Assembly (NCBI GenBank): GCA_945888325.1
Contig: CAMDAC010000014.1
Span: 1 to 64,000, forward strand
Direction: 5' to 3'
Source of the DNA: Candidatus Sulfopaludibacter sp. SbA3
GTDB taxonomy: Bacteria; Pseudomonadota; Alphaproteobacteria; Caulobacterales; Hyphomonadaceae
Length of the DNA stretch: 64,000 bases
Shown here: positions 46,063 to 55,553 of the stretch, piece after piece
Position numbering within the stretch: the stretch's first letter is position 1
Layout of the letters: each line of letters begins with the position of its first letter
Program-made: the position numbers and the translations under genes
Notes under the pieces: generated by a model
Told to the model about the DNA's origin: nothing
Database searches by the model: none
What the model saw: only the letters and a program-made list of their open reading frames with translations

Positions 46063-46988
46063 GCAATCGGCGTCAGGCTTCTCGCCTGCAGTGCCTTGTA
46101 GAGCGCGCGGATGCGCTGCGAGACCGGACCATCGAGGTGCTCGATCACGCGGCCGTCCACTTCGCGCACCGGCGTGACGCCGGCAAATGTCCCGGTGATG
46201 AAGGCCTCGTCGGCGGAGTAGACATCGAACAGCGAGAACCGCTTCTCAACCGCCGGAATGCCAGCCTCCCGGCAGACGCGCAGGATATTGCCGCGCGTGA
46301 TCCCGCCGAGGCAGTATTCCGGCGGCGACGTCCACACTTCGCCGTCCCTCACGATGAAGAAATGCGTCGAGTTGCACGTCGCCACGAAGCCGGCTGGGTC
46401 CAGCATCAGCGCCTCGTCGGCGCCTGCCTTGTCCGCCTGGATACAGGCCATGATACAGTTGAGCTTCGAGTGCGAATTGAGCTTCTGATCTTGCTCGGCG
46501 GGTCCGGTGCGCCGCACGTGCACCGTGAACAGGCTCACCCCGCGCGCCTGCACGTCCGGCACCGGCGTCTTGTATTCCGGGATGATCACGATGGTCGCCT
46601 TGCCGATCGTGAAGCGCGGACCTTGATAGGGCGTCTTCTTGATCCCGCGCGTCACCATCAGGCGGATGTGCACCCCGTCCTGCATACAGTTGGCCTTGAG
46701 GCAGTCCATCAGCCGCGCGGTCAACTCCTCGCGGGTCAGGCCGATATCCATGTCGATCGTCTTGGCGCCCGCGTAGAGGCGTTTCAGATGCTCCGGCCAG
46801 AAGGCGACCCCGCCGTCCAGGACACGCAGACCTTCCCACACGCCGTCACCCAGCAGGTAGCCGGAATCAAAAACCGAGACGACCGCTTCCTCGCGCCGCT
46901 TCAGCGCGCCGTTCACCGAAATGAGTACATCGGCGTTGCGCGGGTCGGCCACATAGTCGTGAACCCCGTGGACTTCTTCTTCCGTCAT
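46059..46988 (-). CDS. Class IV aminotransferase (branched-chain type)
   Basis: PLP class IV aminotransferase of 309 residues, closest in pattern to branched-chain amino-acid aminotransferase. It has SVFDSGYLLGDGVWEGLRV, VRRTGPAEQDQKLNSHSKLN with the PLP lysine in SKLN, and EALMLDPAGFVATCNSTHFF. The C-terminal CLGGITRGNILRVCREAGIP and EAFITGTFAGVTPVREVDGR blocks are standard. It is coupled by 4-nt overlaps to the hydrolase before and the sulfotransferase after, suggesting one pathway. A D-specific paralogue lies at 20682. Confidence 0.88.
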   Translation of the reverse strand: MTEEEVHGVHDYVADPRNADVLISVNGALKRREEAVVSVFDSGYLLGDGVWEGLRVLDGGVAFWPEHLKRLYAGAKTIDMDIGLTREELTARLMDCLKANCMQDGVHIRLMVTRGIKKTPYQGPRFTIGKATIVIIPEYKTPVPDVQARGVSLFTVHVRRTGPAEQDQKLNSHSKLNCIMACIQADKAGADEALMLDPAGFVATCNSTHFFIVRDGEVWTSPPEYCLGGITRGNILRVCREAGIPAVEKRFSLFDVYSADEAFITGTFAGVTPVREVDGRVIEHLDGPVSQRIRALYKALQARSLTPIA

Positions 46989-47743
46989 GCGGCGCGCGCC
47001 AGCCAGTCGAGAATATCCGCCGCGACCTTGTCCGTACCCGGTTCAGCTATGATCCAGTGCGCGTGGTCCGCGTACTCGATGAAATCACCGGCCACCGGGC
47101 TGCGCGCATATTTCGCGGCGACCTTGCGCACGCCCTGCGGCAGCGTCGCGCGGTCCTGGCTTGCGGCAATCGTCAGTGTGGGGATCGCCACCTTGCTTTC
47201 GTCGACCGAAAGTCCGTCCGAGATATCGCCGTAGACTTTGCCCGAATCGAACAGGGCGCCCTCATAGATCGCGTCATGACGGCTTTTCGGCACACGGTTC
47301 AGGATGCCGGATCTGAATCCGGTCTTCCAGATCTTGTAGGACCGGGTGCGGTCCTGTTTCGTGATGACATTGAAGAAGGTCCACGCCACCGACAGTCCGA
47401 TCACGGCGCAGTCCTTGGTCTGCGCCGGCGTCAGGAACACGGCCTTTGACACCTCGCCGCGCTCGGCGAGCACCTGGGCAATCAGCCCGCCCATCGAATG
47501 TCCGATCACGGCCGGCTTGACGCCATCGCGCGCGGCCAGCCGCCGCGCTTCAGCGGCCGAGGCCTCGATATAGTCGGCGATGCCGAGTTCCGGCAGGCTG
47601 GCAGGCGGGTTCTCGCGCACGCGCTGGTCCGGAAACAGCGTGATCGCCTCGCAGGTCCAGCCGCCGGCCTCGAAGGCAGGCTTCATCGCGTCCCAGGCGC
47701 TGGCATCGCACCCAATTCCGTGGATCATCAGCAGTGTCGGCAT
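46985..47743 (-). CDS. Alpha/beta hydrolase
   Basis: Alpha/beta-hydrolase fold protein of 252 residues: oxyanion HG motif MIHGIGCDASAW, nucleophile Ser in IGHSMGG, acid in the TIAASQDRATLP region, and catalytic His in YADHAHW. There is no signal peptide, so it is cytoplasmic. It may be an esterase or lactonase; unknown substrate. ATG 47743 has GGGGAGGGGAC upstream and its stop overlaps the aminotransferase start. Confidence 0.87.
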   Translation of the reverse strand: MPTLLMIHGIGCDASAWDAMKPAFEAGGWTCEAITLFPDQRVRENPPASLPELGIADYIEASAAEARRLAARDGVKPAVIGHSMGGLIAQVLAERGEVSKAVFLTPAQTKDCAVIGLSVAWTFFNVITKQDRTRSYKIWKTGFRSGILNRVPKSRHDAIYEGALFDSGKVYGDISDGLSVDESKVAIPTLTIAASQDRATLPQGVRKVAAKYARSPVAGDFIEYADHAHWIIAEPGTDKVAADILDWLARAA

Positions 47744-47755
47744 GTCCCCTCCCCA

Positions 47756-48271
47756 TCAGCCCTGCGGTACACGCCCCGGCAGCACCGGTTCGGTCCATCG
47801 GCGGAAACGCTCTACCACTTCCAGATAGACCGGCCGCTTGAACGGCACGATCAGGTCCGGCGTTTCTTCCAGCTTTGCCCAGCGCCAAGCGTCGAATTCC
47901 GGCGTATGGCGGTCCAGCCGCACATCGCTGTCGGAGCCCTTGAAACGCAGCGCGAACCATTTCTGCCGCTGGCCGTGATACGGCCCCGGCAAACGCTTCT
48001 TCAGGTCGGGCGGAAATTCGTAATGCAGCCAGTCCGGCGTCTCTTCGAGGACATCGACCAGCTTGGCCGGTACGCCGATCTCTTCCTCGAGTTCGCGCAG
48101 GGCGCCCGTCACGGCGCTTTCGCCGTCATCGATCCCGCCCTGCGGCATCTGCCACTGGAACGGCCCCCGGCCATTCACACGGCGCCCTATGAACACGTGC
48201 CCCGCCTTGGAAAACAGGGCGAGGCCAACGTTCGGGCGATAGAGCGTGGAGTCAAACTTCGGCTGGGTCAC
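47756..48271 (-). CDS. rppH: RNA pyrophosphohydrolase (Nudix)
   Basis: Nudix hydrolase of 171 residues removing pyrophosphate from mRNA 5' ends, which triggers RNase E decay. It begins YRPNVGLALFSKAGHVFIGRR and has QWQMPQGGIDDGESAVTGAL then RELEEEIGV, the full Nudix box; DRHTPEFDAWRWAKLEE is also family typical. The start is GTG 48271, overlapping the upstream deacetylase stop (GTGA), so translation is coupled. Confidence 0.93.
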   Translation of the reverse strand: MTQPKFDSTLYRPNVGLALFSKAGHVFIGRRVNGRGPFQWQMPQGGIDDGESAVTGALRELEEEIGVPAKLVDVLEETPDWLHYEFPPDLKKRLPGPYHGQRQKWFALRFKGSDSDVRLDRHTPEFDAWRWAKLEETPDLIVPFKRPVYLEVVERFRRWTEPVLPGRVPQG

Positions 48272-49536
48272 CCGCCGTTAAATAGACCAGACTTATCAAG
48301 GCTGCCAGTGCGCACCTCGACCGGGCGTGTATTGGTGATCGCGGAAACCGGGGCCAGCACGAGGCCTTTTTCGTCCAGTTGCGAGATCCAGACCTTCGCC
48401 GCCTCAACGGTTACCGGGAATGCATAGCCCGATCCGAAAGCCGCGCCCTTCTCCAGCGCCAGGGATTCAAGGTCCATCAGCTCGGCGCTGATATCGGCCG
48501 GGGTCTGGCGGGCATCGATCGGCCCGGCAGCGCGCGCATAGCGCAGGCCGCTGGCCCGGGAGAGGCTTTCCAGGCTGGTGCGCTCGAAGCTGCCATCATC
48601 AATAAAGGCGAGGCCTTTCTCGCTGAGGCGCTCCAGCACCGGCGTGGCCGACGCCTTGTCGGCGGCAAACTTGGCGCCCTGATAATTGACGATGCCGAAA
48701 TAGCCCGAGGTACGCGCCAGCACGGCTTCGAGGCGCGTGAGGTTCGATTTCGCGTCCGCGCCGGCCAGCAGTGTGTCCGGGTGCATTTTCATGCGGCCGT
48801 AATCGTAGGCCTCCATCGGCATTTCAATCAGCACTTCATGGCCGTCGGCGCGGGCGGTCTTGATCCAGTAGTCGAGCTTTTTGGAGTCCAGCGCAAACGA
48901 CAGCGTCACATCCGCTGGCAGGTCGTCGATCGCCAGCTGCGTCTGCGTGGCGTTCATACCGAGGCCGCCGATCACGAGGCCCACCATCGGCAGGCCTTCG
49001 GGGTTGGCGAACTTGCGGGCGTAGATATCCGCCGGCGCCTTGCTCTTGGACTTTGCCTTGGGCGGCTCGGAGGTCACGGTGGTGGTCGCGGCCAGTTTGA
49101 TCGTGCCGTCCGCCTGCGGAACACTGCGGACCTGGCTGAGCGATTCGCCCGCCCGCACGATACGGCCATTGATCCGGATTGCGTCGCCGACCGTGGGGCC
49201 GCCCTGCCCGCCGGTCACTTCAATGCGGACCGCTTCGCCCTCAGTCGGCACATAGGCCATTTCCATGGCAGTGCTGGTGTCTTGCGCGCCGGGAAGCAGG
49301 TCGCCGCCCGGATGCTCGCCCGGATCGGACAGGCGCGCCATGCTGGCCGTGTCACCCGTCTCTTCGGTCTCGAACAGAGCCAGCGTCTGGCTCGGGCTCG
49401 CGGCTGACGGATCGGCCACCACATGGATGCCGAGGCCAAGCGACGCGGCGAGACCGCCGAACACAGCGAGGCTCATGCCCGCATGGACGACCCCTGTGCG
49501 AAATGGCGATGGCTCGGACTCTCGCCGGTAACCCAT
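48268..49536 (-). CDS. Divergent polysaccharide deacetylase family protein (YibQ-like)
   Basis: A 422-residue exported protein. One N-terminal hydrophobic anchor (about 16-35) is followed by an extended low-complexity region. A NodB-related divergent polysaccharide deacetylase domain covers about 180-420 (VGLVIGGLGMNATQTQLAID, VTLSFALDSKKLDYWIKTAR, GHEVLIEMPMEAYDYG, GIVNYQGAKFAAD). This family sits next to envC and ctpA in many proteobacteria and is probably a periplasmic wall-related factor. Key deacetylase metal residues are not fully conserved, so activity is uncertain. Confidence 0.88.
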   Translation of the reverse strand: MGYRRESEPSPFRTGVVHAGMSLAVFGGLAASLGLGIHVVADPSAASPSQTLALFETEETGDTASMARLSDPGEHPGGDLLPGAQDTSTAMEMAYVPTEGEAVRIEVTGGQGGPTVGDAIRINGRIVRAGESLSQVRSVPQADGTIKLAATTTVTSEPPKAKSKSKAPADIYARKFANPEGLPMVGLVIGGLGMNATQTQLAIDDLPADVTLSFALDSKKLDYWIKTARADGHEVLIEMPMEAYDYGRMKMHPDTLLAGADAKSNLTRLEAVLARTSGYFGIVNYQGAKFAADKASATPVLERLSEKGLAFIDDGSFERTSLESLSRASGLRYARAAGPIDARQTPADISAELMDLESLALEKGAAFGSGYAFPVTVEAAKVWISQLDEKGLVLAPVSAITNTRPVEVRTGSLDKSGLFNGG

Positions 49537-49665
49537 GGGCTCGACCTCTTGGAACGGGGCTGAATATCAGACCCCGACCATCGCCCCACAGGGTTAACAG
49601 GTCGCAAACAAATTCCCTAAGCGGTGTAACGGACCGCTAAGGATATGCAGCCGGAATGGGCCGGA

Positions 49666-51012
49666 TCAGCCGGCCTTTGCCGCCATCCGCGACGCGGTGG
49701 TCTTGCCCTCGCGCAGCATCTGGATCGCCCGCTCAAGCTGGAAATCCTCGCCCTCATAACCTTCCGGCGGCTGCTCGTCCGGCATGCGCAATTCCTTGCG
49801 CTCCTCACCGGATTCGTTCTGCAGGGCGTGCGGCAAATCGGCCTCGGACCAGCGCTCGATCTTCTCGAGTTCTTCCTGTGTCAGGCGGACCTGCGTGATC
49901 ATCAGGTCCGGCTCGATCCCGAGGGCCTGGATCGACCGTCCGGCCGGCGTGTAATAGCGCGCCGTGGTCAGGCGGATAGCGCCGCGATCTGCGCCCAGCG
50001 GGATGACCGACTGGACCGAGCCCTTGCCGAAGCTGGTGGTGCCGATCACGAGCGCCCGCTCGCGGTCCTGCAGCGCGCCGGCCACGATTTCAGACGCCGA
50101 GGCCGAGCCGCCATTGATCAGCACGACCATCGGCACGCCCTTGAAGGACTCGCCCTTGGAAGCATTGCGCCGCTCGACATCCACCGGGCGCCGGCCCTGG
50201 GTTGAGACGACTTCGCCGCCGGACAGGAAATGATCGGCCACCTTGACCGCCTCATCCAGAAGCCCGCCGCCATTGTTGCGCAGGTCCAGCACGATGCCCT
50301 TCGGCTTTGGCCCGCGGCTCAGCCCGTCCAGCGCCTCTTCGAGCAGCAGCGTCGTGCGTTCGTTGAAAGTCGACACCCGGATATAGCCAATATCGCCCGG
50401 CTCGGTGCGCCAGGTGACGGACTTCTGCTGGATGACTTCGCGCACCAGTTTGACCGGGAACGGATCGATGCCTTCGCGCAGGATGGTGATCTCGAGTTCG
50501 GTGCCGCGCTCGCCGCGCATTTCCTTCACGGCGTCGTTCAACGTCAGGCCGATGATCGGCTTGCCATTGATGGCGGTGATGTAATCGCCCGGCACGATGC
50601 CGGCTTTCGCAGCCGGCGTGCCGTCCATAGGCGAGATGACTTTGACGAAGCCGTCTTCCATCGTCACTTCGATACCGAGCCCGCCATACTCGCCGGACGT
50701 CTGCACCTGCAGGGACTGGAAATCTTCGGGATCGAGGTAGCCGGAGTGCGGGTCCAGCGAGGTCAGCATGCCGTTGATGGCAGCGGACATCGCCTCCTGC
50801 TCGTCAATCGGCACCACATAGTCGCGCTGGGCGCGGGCGAAGATTTCCGCGAACAGTTCGATCTGCTGATAGGTGGCCGTGCGCGGGTCTTCCGGCTTGC
50901 CAGCCTCTTCTTGAGGCCAAGCCATCGCTGCGAAGCCGACGGCGGCCGCCCCGAGAACCCCGCCAAGGGCCGTTCCGGTCAGCAATGAACGCATGTTCCA
51001 CTCCATCATCAT
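49666..51012 (-). CDS. ctpA: C-terminal processing protease, S41 family
   Basis: Periplasmic S41 serine protease of 448 residues. The signal anchor is in the first 30, then a PDZ domain (about 95-180; GGLGIEVTMEDGFVKVISPMDG quoted in part). The catalytic domain holds the Ser in NGGSASASEIVAGALQD (about residue 304) and the Lys in GTTSFGKGSVQ. It trims wall hydrolases or other envelope proteins. Start ATG 51012 has GAGGG upstream; ATG 50994 with GGAG is a good alternative. It lies 12 bp after envC. Confidence 0.94.
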   Translation of the reverse strand: MMMEWNMRSLLTGTALGGVLGAAAVGFAAMAWPQEEAGKPEDPRTATYQQIELFAEIFARAQRDYVVPIDEQEAMSAAINGMLTSLDPHSGYLDPEDFQSLQVQTSGEYGGLGIEVTMEDGFVKVISPMDGTPAAKAGIVPGDYITAINGKPIIGLTLNDAVKEMRGERGTELEITILREGIDPFPVKLVREVIQQKSVTWRTEPGDIGYIRVSTFNERTTLLLEEALDGLSRGPKPKGIVLDLRNNGGGLLDEAVKVADHFLSGGEVVSTQGRRPVDVERRNASKGESFKGVPMVVLINGGSASASEIVAGALQDRERALVIGTTSFGKGSVQSVIPLGADRGAIRLTTARYYTPAGRSIQALGIEPDLMITQVRLTQEELEKIERWSEADLPHALQNESGEERKELRMPDEQPPEGYEGEDFQLERAIQMLREGKTTASRMAAKAG

Positions 51013-51024
51013 TTCAGCGACCCT

Positions 51025-52248
51025 CTAGTTGCCGCGAGACATCCACTCTGCCGGATCAAGCACCTTGTCGCCAAGCCTTAATTCCACAGTCAGTTCCGGT
51101 GCCGGATCGTCCCGGTCCGGCATCCGGCCGACGGGTTCACCGGCGGTGACGGACTGGCCTTCGGACACGTAAATCCGGCTCATGCCCGAGAGAATAACAT
51201 TATATCCGTCACTTGTACGGACAATCAGCATCATCCCGTACGTCCGGAAAGGCCGGGCAAACTCCACCACCCCGCCGACCGGCGCCACGACCTGAGCCTC
51301 GGCGCGGGTTGCAAACACGACATATTCGGTCTTCGACCCGCTCGCGAGCGTGTCACCGAAACCGTGCAGCAGGGTGCCCGCCGCCGGCTGCTGCAAGCCG
51401 CCCAGCGCCGACTTGCCGAGCGGCGCGGCGGTGTTCTTCGCAGGCGCAGCAATCGCAGCCGGTTTCGAGGCGCCGGGCTTCGACGTGCGCAGCGCCGCGA
51501 GCTGCGGCCGGTTACCCGGCTTCACGCGCGGCGCGTCCGGCGCATTCGATTCAAGTGCGGCGAGCAGTTCGCGCAGCGTGCCCGCTTCCTTGCCGAGACG
51601 CTCCGCCCGGTCGCGCAGCCCGTCGAGGCTTCCGGAAATGCCTTCGAACGCGGCCCGCTTGCTGGCGGCCAGGCGTTCGATCTCTTCCTTCTTCAGCGCT
51701 ATCGTCGCTTCAGCCGCGCCAAGGCGTGCCTGCTCTGCGGCAATGTTGGCCTCCAGCGTATTGAGCTCGGCGATCTCCTTCGAGATGGCGGCCACCCGGT
51801 CCGACAGTTTCGGATAGGTCGCCTGCATCAGGATCGCCCGGCGGATCGCCACACTCGAGTTACCCGGGCTGACGACCAGCGCCGGCGGCCTCCGGCGATT
51901 GGCAGCCGCCAGCGCCGCCAGCAGATCCTCGAGCGTCGTCTCGCTGGTCAGCAGTTCGCTTCGCGCCGTCTCCCGCCGCGCGCGTAAGGTGACGAGCGCA
52001 ATCTCGGCACGGCTCGCCTGTTCTTCCCGGCGGCGCGCTTCCATCGCGGTCGACAGCAGCGTCTCGTCGAGCGCGCGCAGGTCTACGACCGTCGTTTCGC
52101 CTTGCGATTCCAGTGCCGCCAGCTCGGCCACCGCCGCGCGGCGCTCGGCTTCCAGCGCTTCAAGATCGGCGCGCGTGAACGTGTCCGGCGCCGCAGCGAT
52201 CAGCGGAACGAGCAACAGGCAGGCAAGTAGGGATGAGACGCGGCGCAT
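51025..52248 (-). CDS. envC: EnvC-like murein hydrolase activator with degenerate LytM domain
   Basis: A 407-residue exported protein: signal peptide MRRVSSLLACLLLVPLIAAA, long coiled coil (about 25-240), Ala/Pro linker, and a C-terminal LytM/M23 fold (about 290-400; VVAPVGGVVEFARPFRTYG, GRMPDRDDPAPELTVELR). The zinc ligands HxxxD and HxH of active M23 peptidases are missing, as in EnvC. It should therefore activate amidases at the septum and not cut itself. ctpA follows immediately. Confidence 0.88.
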   Translation of the reverse strand: MRRVSSLLACLLLVPLIAAAPDTFTRADLEALEAERRAAVAELAALESQGETTVVDLRALDETLLSTAMEARRREEQASRAEIALVTLRARRETARSELLTSETTLEDLLAALAAANRRRPPALVVSPGNSSVAIRRAILMQATYPKLSDRVAAISKEIAELNTLEANIAAEQARLGAAEATIALKKEEIERLAASKRAAFEGISGSLDGLRDRAERLGKEAGTLRELLAALESNAPDAPRVKPGNRPQLAALRTSKPGASKPAAIAAPAKNTAAPLGKSALGGLQQPAAGTLLHGFGDTLASGSKTEYVVFATRAEAQVVAPVGGVVEFARPFRTYGMMLIVRTSDGYNVILSGMSRIYVSEGQSVTAGEPVGRMPDRDDPAPELTVELRLGDKVLDPAEWMSRGN

Positions 52249-52283
52249 CGGGGAAGCCTTGCCCGACAGGCGTCACTTTGACG

Positions 52284-52853
52284 TTAATCGGCGGGCATTT
52301 CCTTCAGTGCAGCATCTAGCGCCTTGAGCTCATCGGCAATCAACGCCGACACCACGCGCACCGGCGCAGGATCAAAGGCCGGCGCCTCCAGAACGAGATG
52401 CCGGATCAAGCCGGCGGCCACGTGCATGTCACGCACAAACGTTTCCGGTATCTCCACCGACAGTGCATGCACCGCAGCATTGCGCACATCGATCACCCGC
52501 TCCAGCGCGCGCTGGCGGCTGCCGGAGAGCTCCACCCGCTCCGGCGAATTCAGGTATTCGCCGGACCGCGCCCGCCGCAGCAGGAAAGCCACCGGCGCGA
52601 TCCGCTCCGGCTGAGACGGATTGAGCACCGCGTCCACGTTCGCCGTCTCAAAACCCGAGAGGGCCGCCACCAGCGCGCCCTGCAGTGTACTGACGATTCC
52701 GAGCGCCGCCCACCGGAGCCGGGCCGGATCGCGCGCGGCACCGTCCGCCTCGCGGCGCGCCAGCTTCAGCGCTTCCAGCGCCGCATCGAGCGCGAGACGC
52801 ACGCGCGTCCCCCGGTCTTCAGGAACGCTTGTATCGATATCTTCGCCTGCCAT
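52284..52853 (-). CDS. Hypothetical all-helical protein with HEPN-like RNxxxH motif
   Basis: A 189-residue cytoplasmic protein predicted almost wholly helical. It carries RNAAVH at residues 124-129, which fits the R-x4-6-H signature of HEPN RNases, inside a helix (LERVIDVRNAAVHALS). I recognise no named family, and the surrounding sequence is not diagnostic, so this may be a chance match. It is 35 bp upstream of envC on the same strand and may be the first gene of that operon. The upstream 130 bp holds the divergent promoters. Confidence 0.6.
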   Translation of the reverse strand: MAGEDIDTSVPEDRGTRVRLALDAALEALKLARREADGAARDPARLRWAALGIVSTLQGALVAALSGFETANVDAVLNPSQPERIAPVAFLLRRARSGEYLNSPERVELSGSRQRALERVIDVRNAAVHALSVEIPETFVRDMHVAAGLIRHLVLEAPAFDPAPVRVVSALIADELKALDAALKEMPAD

Positions 52854-52985
52854 CGCCTGCCCCCTCCCCTCGCCGCCTGAACGATGCGTTCAAATTCGGT
52901 TCAGGCACCTTCGGCATCTTGCCTGCAGCCCCGCAGGACATCCGCGCCCGCGTGCTGAAAAAAGACCCGCAACAAGGAAAAACAC

Positions 52986-53279
52986 ATGAAACGCGTCCTT
53001 GCCATGGCCTTCATCGGATTGGCCATCACTGCCCCCGCCCCGATAGCTTTCGCGGATGATGACGACGATCATCGCGGCCGGGGTTACAACGTCAGCCAGT
53101 ACGAGGCGATCGACATCGCGAACAGCTTCGGGCTCGCCTGGTTCAAGGAAATCAAGCGCGGCAACGGCAACTGGGAAATCGAAGGCTGCACCGGCGACGG
53201 CCAGGAAATCGAGATCGACATTTCGGGCCGGTCCGGCGAGGTCATCAAGCTCGAATACGAGGATGACGACAAGTGCTGA
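52986..53279 (+). CDS. PepSY-like periplasmic protein
   Basis: A 97-residue secreted protein: signal peptide ending SFA-like at PIAFA-DD, an acidic DDDDDH stretch, then one PepSY-like domain (YNVSQYEAIDIANSFGLAWFKEIKRG, NWEIEGCTGDGQEIEIDIS, GEVIKLEYED). PepSY modules bind or inhibit periplasmic proteins and often lie near two-component systems, but none is here. Its stop is immediately followed by the convergent GNAT gene stop. Confidence 0.78.
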   Translation: MKRVLAMAFIGLAITAPAPIAFADDDDDHRGRGYNVSQYEAIDIANSFGLAWFKEIKRGNGNWEIEGCTGDGQEIEIDISGRSGEVIKLEYEDDDKC

Positions 53280-53819
53280 TCAGGCCTTGCGGCGGGCGCG
53301 CCAGGCGTCCGCCGTTTGTCCGTATACGTCCCAGATGGTGTCCTTGAAGGGCGGCGGCGCCACAGCCTTGCGCAGGTAGGCGGAACCCAGCCGCTCCGCC
53401 ACCTTGATCGACGCCGTATTCTTGTCGTCGATAGTGTGGATGATTTCGGTCCAGCCGAGGATGTCCACGGCATAATCCATCGCGGCGGAAGCGCCCTCGA
53501 TGGCGTATCCCCTGCCCTGCGCCGAGGTTACGAGCCCCCAGCCGACTTCCGTGCCGGGCCAGCCTGCCGGTTGCCAGGGCCCGAGCCGGCCGACCCAGCG
53601 GCCGGTCTCTTTCTCGATCACCGAGAACATCGAGAAGCCGTTGATCGTCCAGGCCCCGGCCATGACGCACAGCGTGCGCCAGACCACTTCCGGCGGCTGC
53701 ACGCCGCCGATGAATTTTGCCGAATTCTCGTCCGCCATCAACTCGCAGAACCCGGCGAAATCCTCCGCCAACGGAGGACGCAGGATCAGGCGCGGCGTCT
53801 CGATGACGATGCCTTTCAA
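53280..53819 (-). CDS. GNAT-family N-acetyltransferase with TTG start
   Basis: A 179-residue RimJ/RimL-type GNAT acetyltransferase: TPRLILRPPLAEDFAGFCEL, then VIEKETGRWVGRLG, the acetyl-CoA loop VTSAQGRGYAIEGASAAMDYA (in part), and NTASIKVAERLG. The only start that fits the family N-terminus is TTG at 53819, which overlaps the TGA of the upstream lipoprotein gene (TTGA). It is thus translationally coupled. The longer frame to 54089 lies in the lipoprotein gene and is rejected. The target is unknown. Confidence 0.85.
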   Translation of the reverse strand: MKGIVIETPRLILRPPLAEDFAGFCELMADENSAKFIGGVQPPEVVWRTLCVMAGAWTINGFSMFSVIEKETGRWVGRLGPWQPAGWPGTEVGWGLVTSAQGRGYAIEGASAAMDYAVDILGWTEIIHTIDDKNTASIKVAERLGSAYLRKAVAPPPFKDTIWDVYGQTADAWRARRKA

Positions 53820-54388
53820 GGCGCGGCCACGAACAGCAGGATCTTCTGACCGCCGTCTTGCGACCAATCGAACCGTACCGGCTCGGTTGGCCCTTCCGGT
53901 TTCACAAGCCGCGGTGCGTCCGCATCGCGGAAAAGGAGGATGCTCCGTGTAGGCGCGCCGCTCGAAATGTCGGTGTTCGTCAGCATGGTCCAGCCGTTTG
54001 CGCCGCACTCGGACGCATCTGACATCACTCCCTGCCAGACCGGCCAGGCTGTGTCTTCGGTCGCGTCCGGCCCTAGATCGAATACGCAAGCATATCCGGA
54101 AAACGTCACTGGCGTCTGATCAGCGCCGAGCTTGATCACCTGATCCGCCGCGCCGCAGCTGGCGCCGTCCTTGAGCTCGAAGCCATCCGGCAGGCTCGCA
54201 AACGCCGGCGTATCCCGGCGCGCGGCGACGATACGTTCGAGGTTCTGGCATACCGGCGCCAGTTGAACGGGCGGTGCAACGGGCTCATCGGCCGCTGCAG
54301 GAGCGGCCGTCTCCGGAGGCGGGCTGCCGCCGCAAGCCGCCGCGAAGGCCAGGGCGAGCAGGCCGACGCCAGTCAAGATGAACCGCAT
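53816..54388 (-). CDS. Hypothetical lipoprotein
   Basis: A 190-residue predicted lipoprotein with lipobox AAAC (Cys19), a Pro/Ala linker, and a globular part with four cysteines (PVCQN, ASCGA, YACVF, SECGANGW) that could form two disulfides. GGAGGAATGC gives a very good ribosome site before ATG 54388. No family recognised. It is coupled to the downstream GNAT gene. Confidence 0.72.
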   Translation of the reverse strand: MRFILTGVGLLALAFAAACGGSPPPETAAPAAADEPVAPPVQLAPVCQNLERIVAARRDTPAFASLPDGFELKDGASCGAADQVIKLGADQTPVTFSGYACVFDLGPDATEDTAWPVWQGVMSDASECGANGWTMLTNTDISSGAPTRSILLFRDADAPRLVKPEGPTEPVRFDWSQDGGQKILLFVAAP

Positions 54389-54449
54389 GCATTCCTCCTG
54401 TCATGGGGTGACCGGAAAACCTGCGCGCCGCCCCGTCAATCCGTAGAAC

Positions 54450-55535
<1,086 letters not shown>

Positions 55536-55553
55536 TCATCGGCAAGCCGGATG

